A stretch of DNA of 64,000 nt from Anseranas semipalmata (taxonomy: Eukaryota; Chordata; Aves; Anseriformes; Anseranatidae). A program made the position numbers and the translations under genes. Below, in pieces: positions 39,248 to 52,707 of the stretch (its first letter is position 1; each line of letters starts with the position of its first letter). The DNA lies in the NCBI GenBank assembly GCA_013399115.1, contig VXAA01000167.1, positions 414,896 to 478,895 of the forward strand, given 5' to 3'. The notes under the pieces are model-generated. The model did not search any database. It was not told where the DNA came from and saw only the letters and a list, made by a program, of their open reading frames with translations.

Positions 39248-42200
39248 TTTTCCTAATTACTGTGGGATTATTCTCATGGGTGAAGAATTGAGCAAGTTAG
39301 GCCTATTTTAATGTGTCCAACAGAAGCTGGATTATGATTCCTCATTTCCCAGTATTTCAAAACAAAACATATCTTAGATCATGTAGTTAGAGAATCAGGT
39401 TCACATTTTCCTTCTAAATTGATGTTTTATATATAATATGCTGTAAATATGTACTTTCACAGTACTTTGTGTACCTATAGAACAAGAATTTCAGATGTTC
39501 TTATTTGTAACTTCCCTTTTTAAACCATAAGCAAAAGTTTTTGGGAAATGAAGAATGGAGGAAGTTTTCTCATCTTTGTTACATTATCCTTCTTTGTAAT
39601 TTCCTTTGTTTTCTGATGACCATTCTGATGACCTCACCATGACAGACCATATTCCTTAAATGTATCTAACAACTGCTTTCTGTGTTTGCATTTGTATTTG
39701 ACCTGGAGATGACTTTCCTATTTGTCTGAGGAGGTATATGTTTTTGGGTTGATAGCTATTTAAAACTGTCATGTGAAAATCCAGCCTAGAAGGAAACAGT
39801 TTGGTGGAAAGAACTGAAGTATTTCTTTTTCCATTATATCAGTATTTATACTTAACAGTTGAGAATAATGCTACACACTGTACCGATTATCAAACATTTG
39901 GCCTTTATTTCAATGAATACTCCTGTCAAACATCCTTACTTCCTGTTGTGTAACAAGGAAATAAAGTCAATTAAAAGATGATTAATAACAAATCCTGACA
40001 CCATGTGGAATTGCTCATGTGGGATCAGGAAGATGGGTGGGGAGCAAGGGTCTGGAACAAGAAGCTGATCAATAAAAAAATATTTTCCATCTGAATGTGT
40101 TTTTTATTTCAAGACTTTCAGAGAACAATTTACAGAGACAAATAAGAGTAAGAGACGTATCTGCTATACTGAAGCACAAGGTTTTTGAGGGGCCCTCAAG
40201 AGGACAAATGCTGCCTGGCTCCTTTGATATTAAAACTTCATTGTCCAGAGTGCATACCTACCTAGATATATTCTTATGCCATGTAGTGCTACAGCTCCAA
40301 AAGCAGAGGCTGGAAGGCAGCCTTTCTAAAGCATTTAGTTACTTGCTTTGGCTGTGAAATAGAAGTATCAATCTATTCAGACTGCTGCTTTTCCTTTAAT
40401 ACCCTTCAGATTGCAGCCAGAAACAACATATTAAACCGAGAGAGAATTGTAACATTACTCTCCTCACTTTCCTCCAGTGGTAAAAACCTTTTCTGTAGGA
40501 AGGGTTGATTTGTACAGTGTGCTTTTTATTGCAGCAAAGTCTGAAGATGGACATTTTGACTGTGTCCTCAGTCTGAAAATGTATTAAGATTATAATGGTG
40601 GGGTAGGATCTGAAAACCAAGGTGTATCTAAGACAAAACACCACCTCCAACGACAAGTTCGTATAAGGTCCTCAAGTAACAATATCTGTACTGGAGGTTG
40701 CTGGATGCTTTCAATTGTAAGATCCTGTTTTGGCTGCACAGATACTAAATCTATTGGCTAAATTTTCTCTGGTTGGCTGCAGTGATGGAAATACCAAAGA
40801 AAATGAGGCCTGGTCCTGATCACTTTGGTGCTGCTTTACAGAAAAGCTTGAATGGTGAAGGTAGCAGACATGCCACTTAAATTAAATGTCTGAAGGTTAA
40901 TTGTTCATTGAAAAGTGGTAGTCTAGACTCCCATGATGGCCACTGCAGTGACAGGTACTTCCCAAATGTATTTCACTTAGTATATTCTGCTTAGACACTT
41001 GTTTTAGAGGGAGCCTAGACAGCTCAGCTTAAATGCTTACCATTAAGACATTCCTGCCTATAGCAATGTTTGCAAATAATCCCTGTTTGTATTTCCATAT
41101 TTTGGCTCAGATCTGCCTGTTTGCATTTGTATAGTGAGAAAATTGCTGGTATCTTCTGATTGACTCCCAAGCTGAATATTAAGAATTCTGTTTCTAATAC
41201 ACTGCTTCGGGTAAACATTGTCTCTTCTGATTACAAAATTCCTGCTGCACCCGAGACTAGCTCTTTCAAACTGGACTACTAGACATGCAATGTCCTGGAA
41301 GGAGTTGCAGTCAGACAGTGCTTTTTCCAGAGAAGTTAGATTTCTGTATTAGTAAGCTACCAGGCACTAGTATACTTGTGACATTACAGATGCAAAAATA
41401 TAGTTTTTATTTTTTTTATTTTTCTTTTTTTTTTCACAAAACATTTTAAAAAATGAAAGAATCAGGTATGAGAATATTTTCCAGACCTAAAAGTATTTCA
41501 TTTCATTCTGGTGAACACTGAAATGTTTTCTTTTTCTCACCCAAACTATGCAATAGTTTTGCAATATTGACTAATGCACAAGTCAACATACTGCAGTAAC
41601 ATTCAAATCCAAAAATCCCCAATGTGATTGCCTATAGACTTGACTAACTCTGTCGTGCCTCCATTTTTTTATTGAAGGAAATTCCCTTCTTGCTGATTGT
41701 GGGCCCAGCTGGATCACCCTGTTTTGAGACAATTCACAGTTATTTTGTTTCCATTTCATGTGGACATCTTTACTATTATCACAGAGCATCAATGTCCCAG
41801 TTCTTCCAAGATACTCTGGCATATAGCAGAGTACCATTGAGGTATAGCAAAAGGGCTGATGGATGCTTTGTAGTATTCTTTTCAAAAGACTGTCAGTAGC
41901 ATCCAGTGCATTGCACAAACCTGAAACTGTCATTTAAAGTTACTGCATAAATTAAAGCAGTTTTCTTCCACTAATTAGGAATTTATTTTCACTTGCTGTA
42001 CCCACATTTGGTCTGGTGTGGGAAATCAGACTGATCCTGCTGCAGTATTTTGGATGTCTTTTTTGCAGTAGTTGACATATTTCCTCAATAGCAAGTTATA
42101 GTTGAGCAGCATGCTTGAATTGCCACATCTTAATGAGTAGCTATGTGTTTGCTAAGCCATAGTAACAGCCACAACAGATCCAGTCCAGTACTCTGCAGGT

Positions 42201-44285
42201 TGTGTGACCCATCTCTTTTCTGGCCTTCTGGTGAACTGCTGATGAACTGCTTCAGAGAAATAAATGGGAAAATAAATAACGGCTACTTTTGTAGGGTTAA
42301 TTTTCTGCTGATTTCAGTCACCGAACTGCAAAGTCAGAAATATGTGAGCCAGCACAAGGGAAGCAACCCAGCTATAAGGAAGTGGAAAGAAAGCTGCTCC
42401 TGTTAGTTCCTTAGATAACAGATTGACTGAACAGCAATGTAACACTTCAACCTGATCGCTTAGCTGTTCTTAACAAACAGAAGAAACTTGATTTATTTCA
42501 GTGAGTTTCAATGAGCAAATCCCCATTGCTTTTATCTTATTCACATCTGGCCTTTAAAAATGGTGACTTTGTGTTATATCTCATATGCTCTGTAAGTTTT
42601 TTTATTGTACATAGAAGTATATTTTCTGGATTAAGAAGACAACTTCTCCCTCTCGTCTGGGAAGTTCTTTAGAGCAAACATAACACTGCTATGTTTAGTG
42701 TAGTACAGGAACAAGTCCAGTAGCGGTAGTGGGAGCTATTACTCCCATCCCTCTTCTGATTTCCTACTGGTCCAAGCCACTGTCACTATCACTGGTTCAC
42801 TTTATGCCTTTTATGTGGCAATAGGTGCCGCTTTTTCAAAACTTTAATTAAATGCACAAGTGGGAGTTCCTGTATTTGGATTCACAAGAACTATAGAAAT
42901 TATAATTTCCTGGGAACCATCAGTGTCAAAACAGATCGCATCCACTTTCCATCCTACATTGGACCAAATGACTCCTCAATATGTTCCTGATACAATAAAA
43001 ACAGGACAGCTTATCTACTGAAAAACAGATGACCATTTGTCTAGACCACATCTTTAAACAGATGGAATTTGCAAGATACGTTTCTTGCCATAATTGCATG
43101 CTGACTAATGAAACCTAACCCATTTATTAGTCCATTCTCTTTTAAAGCTGTGTAAGTCCCTGCCTTCTGAAGGTCTGGTTTTCAAAATCATCTTGGGCTT
43201 GTATCATGTTCCTCATTGCTGTCTCCACACGAGTGCAGTAAGGTTTTTGGCCTTTTCATACTGAAGCCAATATTAGCAAAAAACTGTTGCTTTTGAGCCA
43301 ATAGCCACTATTCTCCTATATTTCATATCTTCTATAGTACATGCTGAGTGGCTGAACTCCTGCTACAGATGTTTCCAAGCTTTGCCCTCATAGATCATGT
43401 ACATTCTGAAGCTGGGTTTGTGCTTGACCAGCAGTTTTTGCATGAGTTTCTATGATGGGGTTCATCTGGAAGAAGAAAGGATGAAATGCAAAATAAGGCC
43501 CAGAGATATGATGACTAGCTAAAAGGTGGGGAGAATGTACTTTGAACCATCTATGGGCACAGGTAGAGAGAAACACTCAGAAGGAAGCACTGTATATGAA
43601 GCCTGCAGAAGGAAGCCCATAAAGGTTGAAGGATGAAGTGGACATGCAGAAATAGAAGGAGGGGTGACGAGAGGTGAGGCAGGGAAGATGGACTGGAGGG
43701 GACAAAGAGTGTGAGGCAGGAGAGGGGAGGGGAAGGTGAAGCCAGCCAGGTGTGATTCACATTTCTTGGTCAGATCTACTTCTCACTAAGAAACTCCAGT
43801 TAAAATGGGAATGTGAGTGGGGATGAACCAGATGTGTCCTGCTCTGCAGCCAGTGCATACACTAGCCCTACCTGGTTGCTTCTCACCTTCCTTGCTGCCC
43901 TATGCTTTCTTGTCCCCTCCCTCATGGAGCACAGCATCATGGTGAATGGTAGGTGAACAGTCCCAGAAACTCTTTGTCTGAAAGGGAGTACCCTTCAGTG
44001 TGCCTGTGGGCTTACCCACAGGGCTTCAGGGTTTGTCAGGTCCTCAGCAAGTGATCTTACGCCTCAGCTCCTAAATGCAGAGAATAAATTAAGTGGCATG
44101 GAAACAGCCTGCCATTTTTTGTTCTTCTTCAATAACAACAGTCCTATCAGTGGGGAGAGAAAGCAAGGGTGTAATTCAGAGGAGTGGAGATACAGCTACA
44201 CAATAGCCATAGATTTAGGTCTTTTTGTGACCGTTTCCCCCCTTAAAAGCACTGTCACTTGACAGGGCCATTTCTCATTTCTTCT

Positions 44286-44309
44286 TATTTATTTATTTAT
44301 TTATTTATT
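44286..44309. repeat. (TTTA)n microsatellite
   Basis: Six ATTT units. The hydrophobic frame across and after it comes from T-rich sequence and lacks splice support. Confidence 0.9.
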
Positions 44310-45181
44310 CATTATTGTCAGTTTCTCTTTGTTTTTAGTAGTAGAACTTTCATTTTCTTTAGTTACTTAATATTATCACGAATCTCTTCTTTTGCAGTGT
44401 TGGACATCCATGGTACTCATCTTCCTCTCCAATGGCTTTTCCTCTTCTTCTCTCTATTCACATTTTTTATCACATCTAGAATCTGTTCCTACATCTGTGT
44501 TCCTATTCATTGATTTTTTCTTCCCCCTCCCCCATTTTTTTTTTTTAATTTGCAATACCCTGGCCACCTGACTGCCTTCATATTGCACTGCTGTCAGTTC
44601 ACACTAGAAGATATGGTTCTCTATGTCTGCAGATACCAAAATCGTAACAACCCTTAAATGTTCTGCATGTTCCATTGATGTGTCCTTTTATCTATCCAGT
44701 TTCTTATCTGTGCCCTGCCCAGGTCACGCTGATGAACCTTACAACCATGTGTGTCTGAATATCTCAGAGTATTTCTAGACCATGCAAGATTTTCTGTCTG
44801 TGTTTTAAGATGGCAGTATGTCAGAGTCCTGGAAGACATTTAACTGCATTTGTGTGGTAATGTGCCTAAACAAATAAGACTTACTGAAAGGCAGAAGATA
44901 TCAGTTTGACCACAGCACTGCAATAATGTGGTTTCCAGACTGAGGGTAACTTGCTCTGTCCAAGTCAAAGCACACACAACAATCTGGTATCTATCCTCAC
45001 CTTTTCATATAAACACAGCTTTAGTCTTTTTTCTGGATATAGCACTGTGTTCTATAGTGTTATTAGAGCTGGAATAGCTGGATTTCCCAAAATAGTTCTT
45101 TCTCTCTTGGCTTATTGAAGGTATGAGCTGAGCCAAATGGTCTATGTCATTTGGGGTCCATTCCTTCAGAAACGTTTATTA

Positions 45182-45182
45182 A

Positions 45183-45222
<40 letters not shown>
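45182..45222. repeat. (ATT)n microsatellite
   Basis: Thirteen or so uninterrupted ATT trinucleotides, the cleanest short tandem repeat in the downstream region and likely polymorphic. Confidence 0.95.
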
Positions 45223-48200
45223 TGTGATTCAAGCTGAGGTATCCTTACTTTCTTTTGTTTCTGTGAGTTAATGATAAGCAGAGAACTGTCATAAGTAGCT
45301 AGCCTGACTCAATTCCTTTGGCCAGTTTTCAGGCAGCTGGCTTCTGTTGTTCTGCCAGCTGTGACCCTCAAATTTCTTTCTAGAGGCACATGTCAAGTTC
45401 TTTAAGGGTCTGTTACAAATCACCTTTATTTGTAAGCTTCAAGGTGATCAGACTTCATCTTCTGCTTCTACTGCCAGGAGAATGTTCAACAAATAGCTAG
45501 AATTTGCTGGCCAGCTCACCAGACATCATCCCCACTTCCAAAAGGAAGTGTTGCAGCAAGGCTTCCCAGCCTGTCCTTATATACTGCAGTCAAATCCAAC
45601 CAACATTTTCTTCTGCTTGACTTTATGTCCTTTAACTATTGCTGCAAAACCTTCAGAGGCCATCTTATTGCATCGTTTTTCAATTTTGTTTGCTAGTTGC
45701 TGCCCTGTTGCATGGTCCATCTGGCTTCCATATGAAAATGAGCCCACAAGTTCTTGAATGGGATACCTTGAGGGGTTTAGGCCTTTGTGGAATGCCCAAA
45801 GTCTGACAAAGGCCAGGGACAAACTGAGAACCTATGCTTTCACAGCTGAAGCCTGCATTTCTTCCTCACTGATGAGCAATCATCTAACTTTTTTCTGTGA
45901 GCAGAGCTCTTGGAGTTCAGAGTGCGAGCTTTGTTCCTCTGCCTTTCTCTTGTTCAGAAACGGCAATGGAGATGTCTTCTTGTATGAATTAAGTTATTAA
46001 TCAGTTTTTCTCTTTCTCTCTTGCGCTCCTGTTTAAACCATCTGCAGAGCTAGAAACTTGTATTTTCTCTCCAAGTAAAATCTTGTACATATTTTCATGT
46101 GTTCTGTGAGGTGGAATGCCTCTGAGGAGGCAGCACTTTCAATTGCAGCCAGCTGGATCTAACTTAAAGGAAAGCTTTGGAGAGACAAACACCAACAGGA
46201 TGCTGAGGTAAATGTGTTCCAATTGCAACAAAGTTCTTATCAGGAATATTACATACATTTTAGCTCTCTCCAAGACTTTCATTTTGAGCAAACCAACTTT
46301 TCCTATCTGAGACAAAGCTTGGGCACACCTTTGGCTCACACCCTTTGGGGGTGTGGATATAGCCAGTCTGCTCTTGAAAGAGCCTGGAATGCAATAAGTA
46401 CCACCTGGTCTGCACAGGTTGATATTTCAAACTAAGATTTACTCCGTGGCAAAGACGACAAAGATAGTGTAAATGTACCTGTGAGAGCTGTTATCACTCG
46501 TCATTATCTCCTTGGTGCAGAGACATTGGGTATCATGGGAAATATCTGTACCAAAATTGCTGTCATGGTGTCCTTGCCTCAGATGAGAGAGGACACTGTG
46601 ATTCCTGAATGGGTGCTCTACTGTACTGGAGCTTAGTGGTGCTCTGTCATCATTAGAAGAGAAAGGTAGCCACTGTGTTTGAAGAACATAAGCTACCGTC
46701 TATGTTTCTGGTTATTTATAAGACTTATGCTACAGGCTAGTTTAATTTAGGTCCTCACTAGGTTTAATTATCTTTCACTGTTAAATATCCCCAAATTTTG
46801 GTTACAGTGCACAGAAATGAGGAACTTTTGCAACAGGTCTTTCCTGGAGATAGATTTGTGTAAGATGCAGTGTGCACGGTAGCAGCACCTCTTTATCTAT
46901 ACCTTAGGGTCTGTAAAGAAACTTCTTTTAAATTTAATAGGCAATTCTATGCAATTCTGAAAAACTCCAGCAAAATGGGAGGGACCCTTAGAGAATGTTC
47001 ATCATAATATAGTTCACAACCACAATTCCCATCCCATCCCTAATCTGGCAGTTGTGAATTTTTGTGAAGGGTGTGTGTGCATGCATGTGTGAGAGTGTGA
47101 GACAAAGGGAGAGAAAGAATGAGCTTCATTGGGAGAGACCTTCTCTCGTGATTTAACTGCTCTGTGATCCACTGCTTGACAGCAACTGTTGCTGTGCCAG
47201 CCAGAAACAACAGCATTCATTGCTTACTTTTGTAAGTATTTTGCTTACTTTCATTGCTTACTTTTTTGTATTGTCACGGAGAAAACAGACTTGGTCCAGC
47301 CCAAGGAAAGTACGCCGCTGATCTGTAAGTCATCTGCAGTAATCAGTAGTAAATCCCAGTCAAGTATGAATTCCATGTGTCTTTTGTGCTATTTTTCCTT
47401 TTGCTTGGCAATATATGCACACTACTGGGTTTAGTTTCCCAGAAGCACAAAAGTTCTTAATTCTATAATGATATTCAGTGATTCATTTCCAGGTAAGTGG
47501 AAAGCAATGCTCTTGGAGAGACTATGAGACATATGAAATAGCTTTTCAAATGTGAGTAATTACAGGTTTTGCCCAGAGGGTACAAATGATATTTATATAG
47601 GAAATAAGCACGAGAAATTGAAGACTTTTCCTCAGTAAACAAACTTTGATGGGCACTAGATTTGGATGTTATGAGCTTCCATGCTGTCATCCTTGTTAGT
47701 TTACCTAAAGGCTCAACTTTAGTTCCCCATTGATGTAAGTCAGGACAGGATGCAGTCCTGATTTTTTTTTTTTTTTGTGGGGGCAGCTACTTTGTCACAG
47801 TTGCAAGGACTGTGTCCTGTGATGAAATTGCTCCTTCTTCAACTGTGTTGTGTTGTCTGATGAGACAAGTACCTTCCCTTTTTGCCATCTCCAAATCAAA
47901 TCTGTCCTGGGGGAGGATTGTGGGGCTGGAGCTAGAGGCACACATTCCCTTTTTGCCATACAACACTACATCTTCTCTCCTGTTCTGGGAGCCCAGGCAT
48001 GGCTGGCATCTGGGAAACTGGCATCTAGGAACCAGAAGAATAAAAATGTGGGGGAGTGGTGGGAATAGCAGACTGTACACTACACAACTTTTTTCAACCA
48101 GTACAACTAAGTGCTGATCTGTTGATAACATGGAACTGTTATGAATATTATAACTGTTATAAATATATAATGATATCTGAAATATCATTTCTTACTCATT

Positions 48201-49629
48201 ATAGCTAAATCAGAGTTTAGCACTATGTAATGTTACAAAAACCACAGCTTTATGCTCTGTGCAAACCCTGCTTCTTGTAGACTGGACAAAGATAGAGAGG
48301 CTTCATTATTATTTCTTTAACTAAACAAAATCAGAAAGGGAAAAGGAGACAACAGCTGGAACTTACCTTATAATAGACAGTTTTCAGTAACACATACGTG
48401 TTAATATATCTGTGTGCCAAAATGCACGGAAGACCCAGACAAAGGATGTTCAGTCCTTACTTGCATGCTCTGACATTAAGCAGGTTGTCATATATGGCGG
48501 TGCCTGTGGAAGCCATGCACTGTTATAACTCTGTGCTCTTTTATGTATTCAGGTTTCAGGAGAAAATGGTCCCGATCCTCCAGTCCAAATCACTTCTGTC
48601 TAGAACAAGCTTTGCAGATGCAGCAGGCTGTATGTGAATATACCATGACTGGACTGTGGACTGTAATATTTTTCTGCAAGACGGATAGTTTTGGAAAAGT
48701 TTTGCAACCTACTCATTATGGTAGCTTTTGTATTCACTAATCTACTAAGATATTGTGAGCCAGCACAGGATACTTTGTGTAAGTAGGTAAGGTTTCATAG
48801 TAGGAAGGGTAGGGATGATGGTGGTGGTGGTGTCAATGGAGTTTTCTTTAGCCTTTATGCTAGGATTGCTTTTTTTTCCACACATATCACTTTATTTATC
48901 AGCATTGAATATTACCTACCATTTTCTCATCAGCTGCTCACAGTTGTGAAATCCATTTACAATTCGTAATAGTCAGCTTGAATACCTTATGATGATCAGC
49001 AAGTGGTTTATATCAGTACCCTGACCATTTATGAGCCTGTTGAACAGTTGAGATACCAACACAAGCCTCTCTAGAGCAGTAAATTTACATCAATATTTCT
49101 TCTTAAACTGCTGGATATCTTTTCCATGCCCTCTATCTCATCCTCAGTTTTTTTTTGTGTCACTAGAAGATATTACCGTCTCTAGATAGATTGCTTAATA
49201 ACACAGCTGGGGCCAAAAATGGAAACTGTGGAATGGAATTGCACTGACTTGCAATTAGCCATGGAGTGTTCCAAAGGGAAGTGATCTGCAATCTATAATA
49301 TGTCTCCCGGTATTTATTTCTTAATTTATGCAAAGTACTGTTTGCTTTGGATTAGTCATTCTCCTTCACCTTTTCAGCTATGATTTTTATCAAGTGTTTC
49401 ATAACAGCTGTGCAGGTTTATTTGATTAATTGTGAAAAAGTGAACACATCATTCAACTGTCATGACTCGTAGGGAAGAAGAATACCTGCTGGGCCTAGGC
49501 TCAAGTTTTGCTGCATTTGGAGTCTGACAGGGGGAATTTCAATCTGTGTTGAAATGTACTTCCACAATCACACAGTTCCTCTGAAACTGTACAGCAAAAA
49601 TTTCCATGCAATATCCAGGACACCTAGTT

Positions 49630-49673
49630 ATTCATTTGTTCATTCACTCACTCATTCATTCATTCATTCATTC
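49630..49673. repeat. (CATT)n microsatellite, interrupted
   Basis: A run of cattcatt units with two ctca interruptions near its start. Confidence 0.9.
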
Positions 49674-52515
49674 TTTGTCATCATTCAGCCTCTTTGATTT
49701 TCAAGGCAGGCCATTTTGAAAACTCTTTCTGGACGCCATTGCTCTGTATGCTTTCAAGGCGCCATGTGACTCCTCAGCAGTAACTTAACCTCTCTTTCCT
49801 CTTAAAAGTGACACAGATAAGAAGAAACAGAGACCATCCCTCTCTTGGTGCACTTGAGTATTGAAGGTGACAGTATGATGGTTTGGAAGTTAGCTTTTTT
49901 AGTAGGATGTGCAGCCAGGAGTGTCTGAACTGTGGTCAGGCCTCATCTGCAGCTTGACTTTTTGCAATGTCCCATATCCAGCCTTTGGGAATTACACAAA
50001 AAATCTTGTGGGTCTGACAGAAAATAGGAGGTGGAAGAGGAGCTCTCATCCACCTATGCAGTAATAAATTTAAGTAGGGGCTTGAGGTACAGTGAGGAGA
50101 ATAAACAATGCTGGCAATCTAGGAAGTGATGAGACAATCTCAGTGCAAATTTATTATGGTCAACACCTCAACACTGATGTATCTCTGAGCTGTCTTTGCC
50201 TTGCATCTCAGTAACTCATGGGAAGGAATGGGAATCTTTCAGTCAGAGCCCAGGAGCTGCCCCTGAGTAGATGGCTGTGCTGTGGTACCTGCAGCTTTGG
50301 TGGGAGTGACTCTTGGGAAGGTGGGGAATGCAACGTTTTTGCTGTGTGTGCTGACAATAGACTGTAAAACCTGGGCCTTGGGCCAGCTTGCAGACTGAGA
50401 AAACCTACTCTGTGCCAGGAAAACGTCTCTCAAGCATTTATTTAGAAAAGAGGATAGATAATGGGTACATGAAATGCTCTACTTTCCCGTTCTAACATGC
50501 ATTTCATAAAGTAAGCACATACGTATGCAATGTCAATTAACATGAGGTACAGGGAGCAGGCCCAGGTGAGGCTCTTTTTTGGGCTGTTACTCCTGGAGGA
50601 GAACTTGTTCATCTCAAGGTGGAGGGATTACTCTGGAGGTGACTCCCATGCTGCTTCATTGAAAAAGAAATAGGGATTCTTAAAAGCAGATGAAAGCTAA
50701 TTACAGATTAAACAGTTATATTGTGGTGGGTCATGATTATTATTTATTGGGAACTATTTTCCTCTTGAAAAGCAGTGGTGGCTTTGCCATAATGACTGCA
50801 GGGCTTGGCTGCACTCTCCATAGATGTGGCTTCTCTGGCTTCCCTAGGGTTACTCCATGTATAGCTTTCAGAGGAAAAATGAGCACATGTTGGTGAATCA
50901 TCATAAAAGTTTTTGCATAGCTTTAAATCCACAATTCCCTGATATTTTTCTGTCAAGCCGTCTAGGTAAATTTCTCAGATCCCTTTTGCTTCTCATCTCT
51001 CTTCAGTCAACCCCTTCCCACCCACTTGCAACTACTGTAGGTGACCCTCAACAGTTTTCTTTTCATGATGGTTCAGTTTCAGTTCCAGGGTTCCCAAAGC
51101 ACCCTCCCAATCTGAACATGAAACCACATTCAGAACAGTGAGTACTGCCGTTTGTACTTCACAGCTTTTAAGTCTGAATTTTTGACTAACTTTACGCTAG
51201 TATTTAATATAGCAATGGCAGATGCCCTGAGGGAGGTCCCTCCACTTTGTGAAGACAAGAATGGGGAATTGAATGCAGGTTTGCAAACACTTTTTTTTTT
51301 TTTCTGTAAAAATCTCAATTCCACTTAGGTGCAAGGGGGAAAAAAGGAGAAGAATGTTAAAATGACATAAAAGATAGGAATGTGAAACCTATGACTAATT
51401 TGGTATCCTTTGAAACAAAATGCAAAGGATCTACCTGCAGTCAAATTATCCCCTCCTATGAGGTATTGACTGAGGTATGAATTGCAGAGGCAAGCCTTCA
51501 GGGACAACACATTAAGTGCACACATTAAGTGGTAATTTCTAAGGAGTGGGAATAGCTGGACTGTGAATCCTGACTTCAAAAGTTAACTGTCTTTACTTCC
51601 TTGGTTTTCTTGTTATAGGTTCTTGTTTTTTTCTTGTTATAGAAGAATTAGTTTGTATTAATACTTGTCCCACTATTACACAAAGAATTATCTCCTAGTC
51701 TGTTCACCCATGGATCCACCCATGCAGCCCAAAGATTTGCTTCCATCTCTGCACACTTTCTGGCTCTCCTCTTCTATTAGCTTCCACTGGGGGAAGAAAA
51801 AGCCCACAGACATAATATTGTTTTATTACATTGTGATGACACCCTCTTTTGTTTAACTTTTATTCCCTTCCTCCTTTATTTTGCCAGAGATTTTCGAATG
51901 CTTATTTTACTCTATATGCTCCTTACGGTGAGAAACTGGCTTCAAAAGTAGTTTCTGCATTTTCTTCTTATCAGTTATCTATTTTATTTTAATCATTTGC
52001 ATCCCCCAACTGTTTATGTGGAAAGACATAATATATCATTGCATATGAAGAGGAACATAGTATCTGTGTTTGTCTTTCAGGTGAATTTTAATTTATTCAA
52101 AGCTGTCTTTCAGAATTGCTTCATTATCAGGCAGGAAGGAAAAACTTGAAATCATTCAGCTTTCCTTATCTCTTCCCTCATTTACTTTTTTTCCTAGGCC
52201 TCCCTGAAAATTGTTCCAGTCCTTAAACTGTGTTAACTTCAGACTGAATTAATGGATTGATTTTTAACTGGAGCTTCATCACTAATAAAAGCCATTTCAG
52301 TAAATTCTTGTTCCAGAATTTGATTTTTAGCTTCACCTGATAGTGTAAGAGGATGCTTGAGGTGATTCCAGGTGCGCTTTCAAGCAGACCATGCGAGCAA
52401 GAAAATTATGCCAAATTTCAGGGATGGATTCATATAATCAACGCCTGTGCCATGGTGGCTGTACCACTGCAGGGAACTGCCTATTGCTGCTTCCAAGTAA
52501 TAATGTTACCTGGAA

Positions 52516-52531
52516 TAATAATAATAATAAT
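52516..52531. repeat. (AAT)n microsatellite
   Basis: Five AAT units in intergenic sequence. Confidence 0.85.
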
Positions 52532-52658
52532 TTTTAATAGGTAATAAAGGTCAGAGCCTGGACTCAGAAACTGCAGTCACCAGTGTTGTGATCTGACACA
52601 CAGCCTGTTACAGAACTGCTTATTTTTGTCCACTCTCCGGTTGCAATACAGCTTCTCA

Positions 52659-52707
52659 TTTTTCTTTTTCTTTTTCTTTCTTTCTTTCTTTCTTTTTTTT
52701 TTTTTTC
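52659..52707. repeat. T-rich (TTTTTC)/(TTTC) tract
   Basis: A polypyrimidine run of nearly 50 bases, similar in kind to the long one at 34554 but much shorter. Confidence 0.85.

Noticed and set aside
44259..44513. Hydrophobic plus-strand frame, considered as the missing transmembrane exon
   Set aside because: Hydrophobicity comes from T-rich simple sequence. No phase-matching acceptor and donor were found.
49630..49673. CRISPR-like spaced repeats
   Set aside because: A plain tetranucleotide microsatellite. Nothing in this eukaryotic window has repeat-spacer structure.
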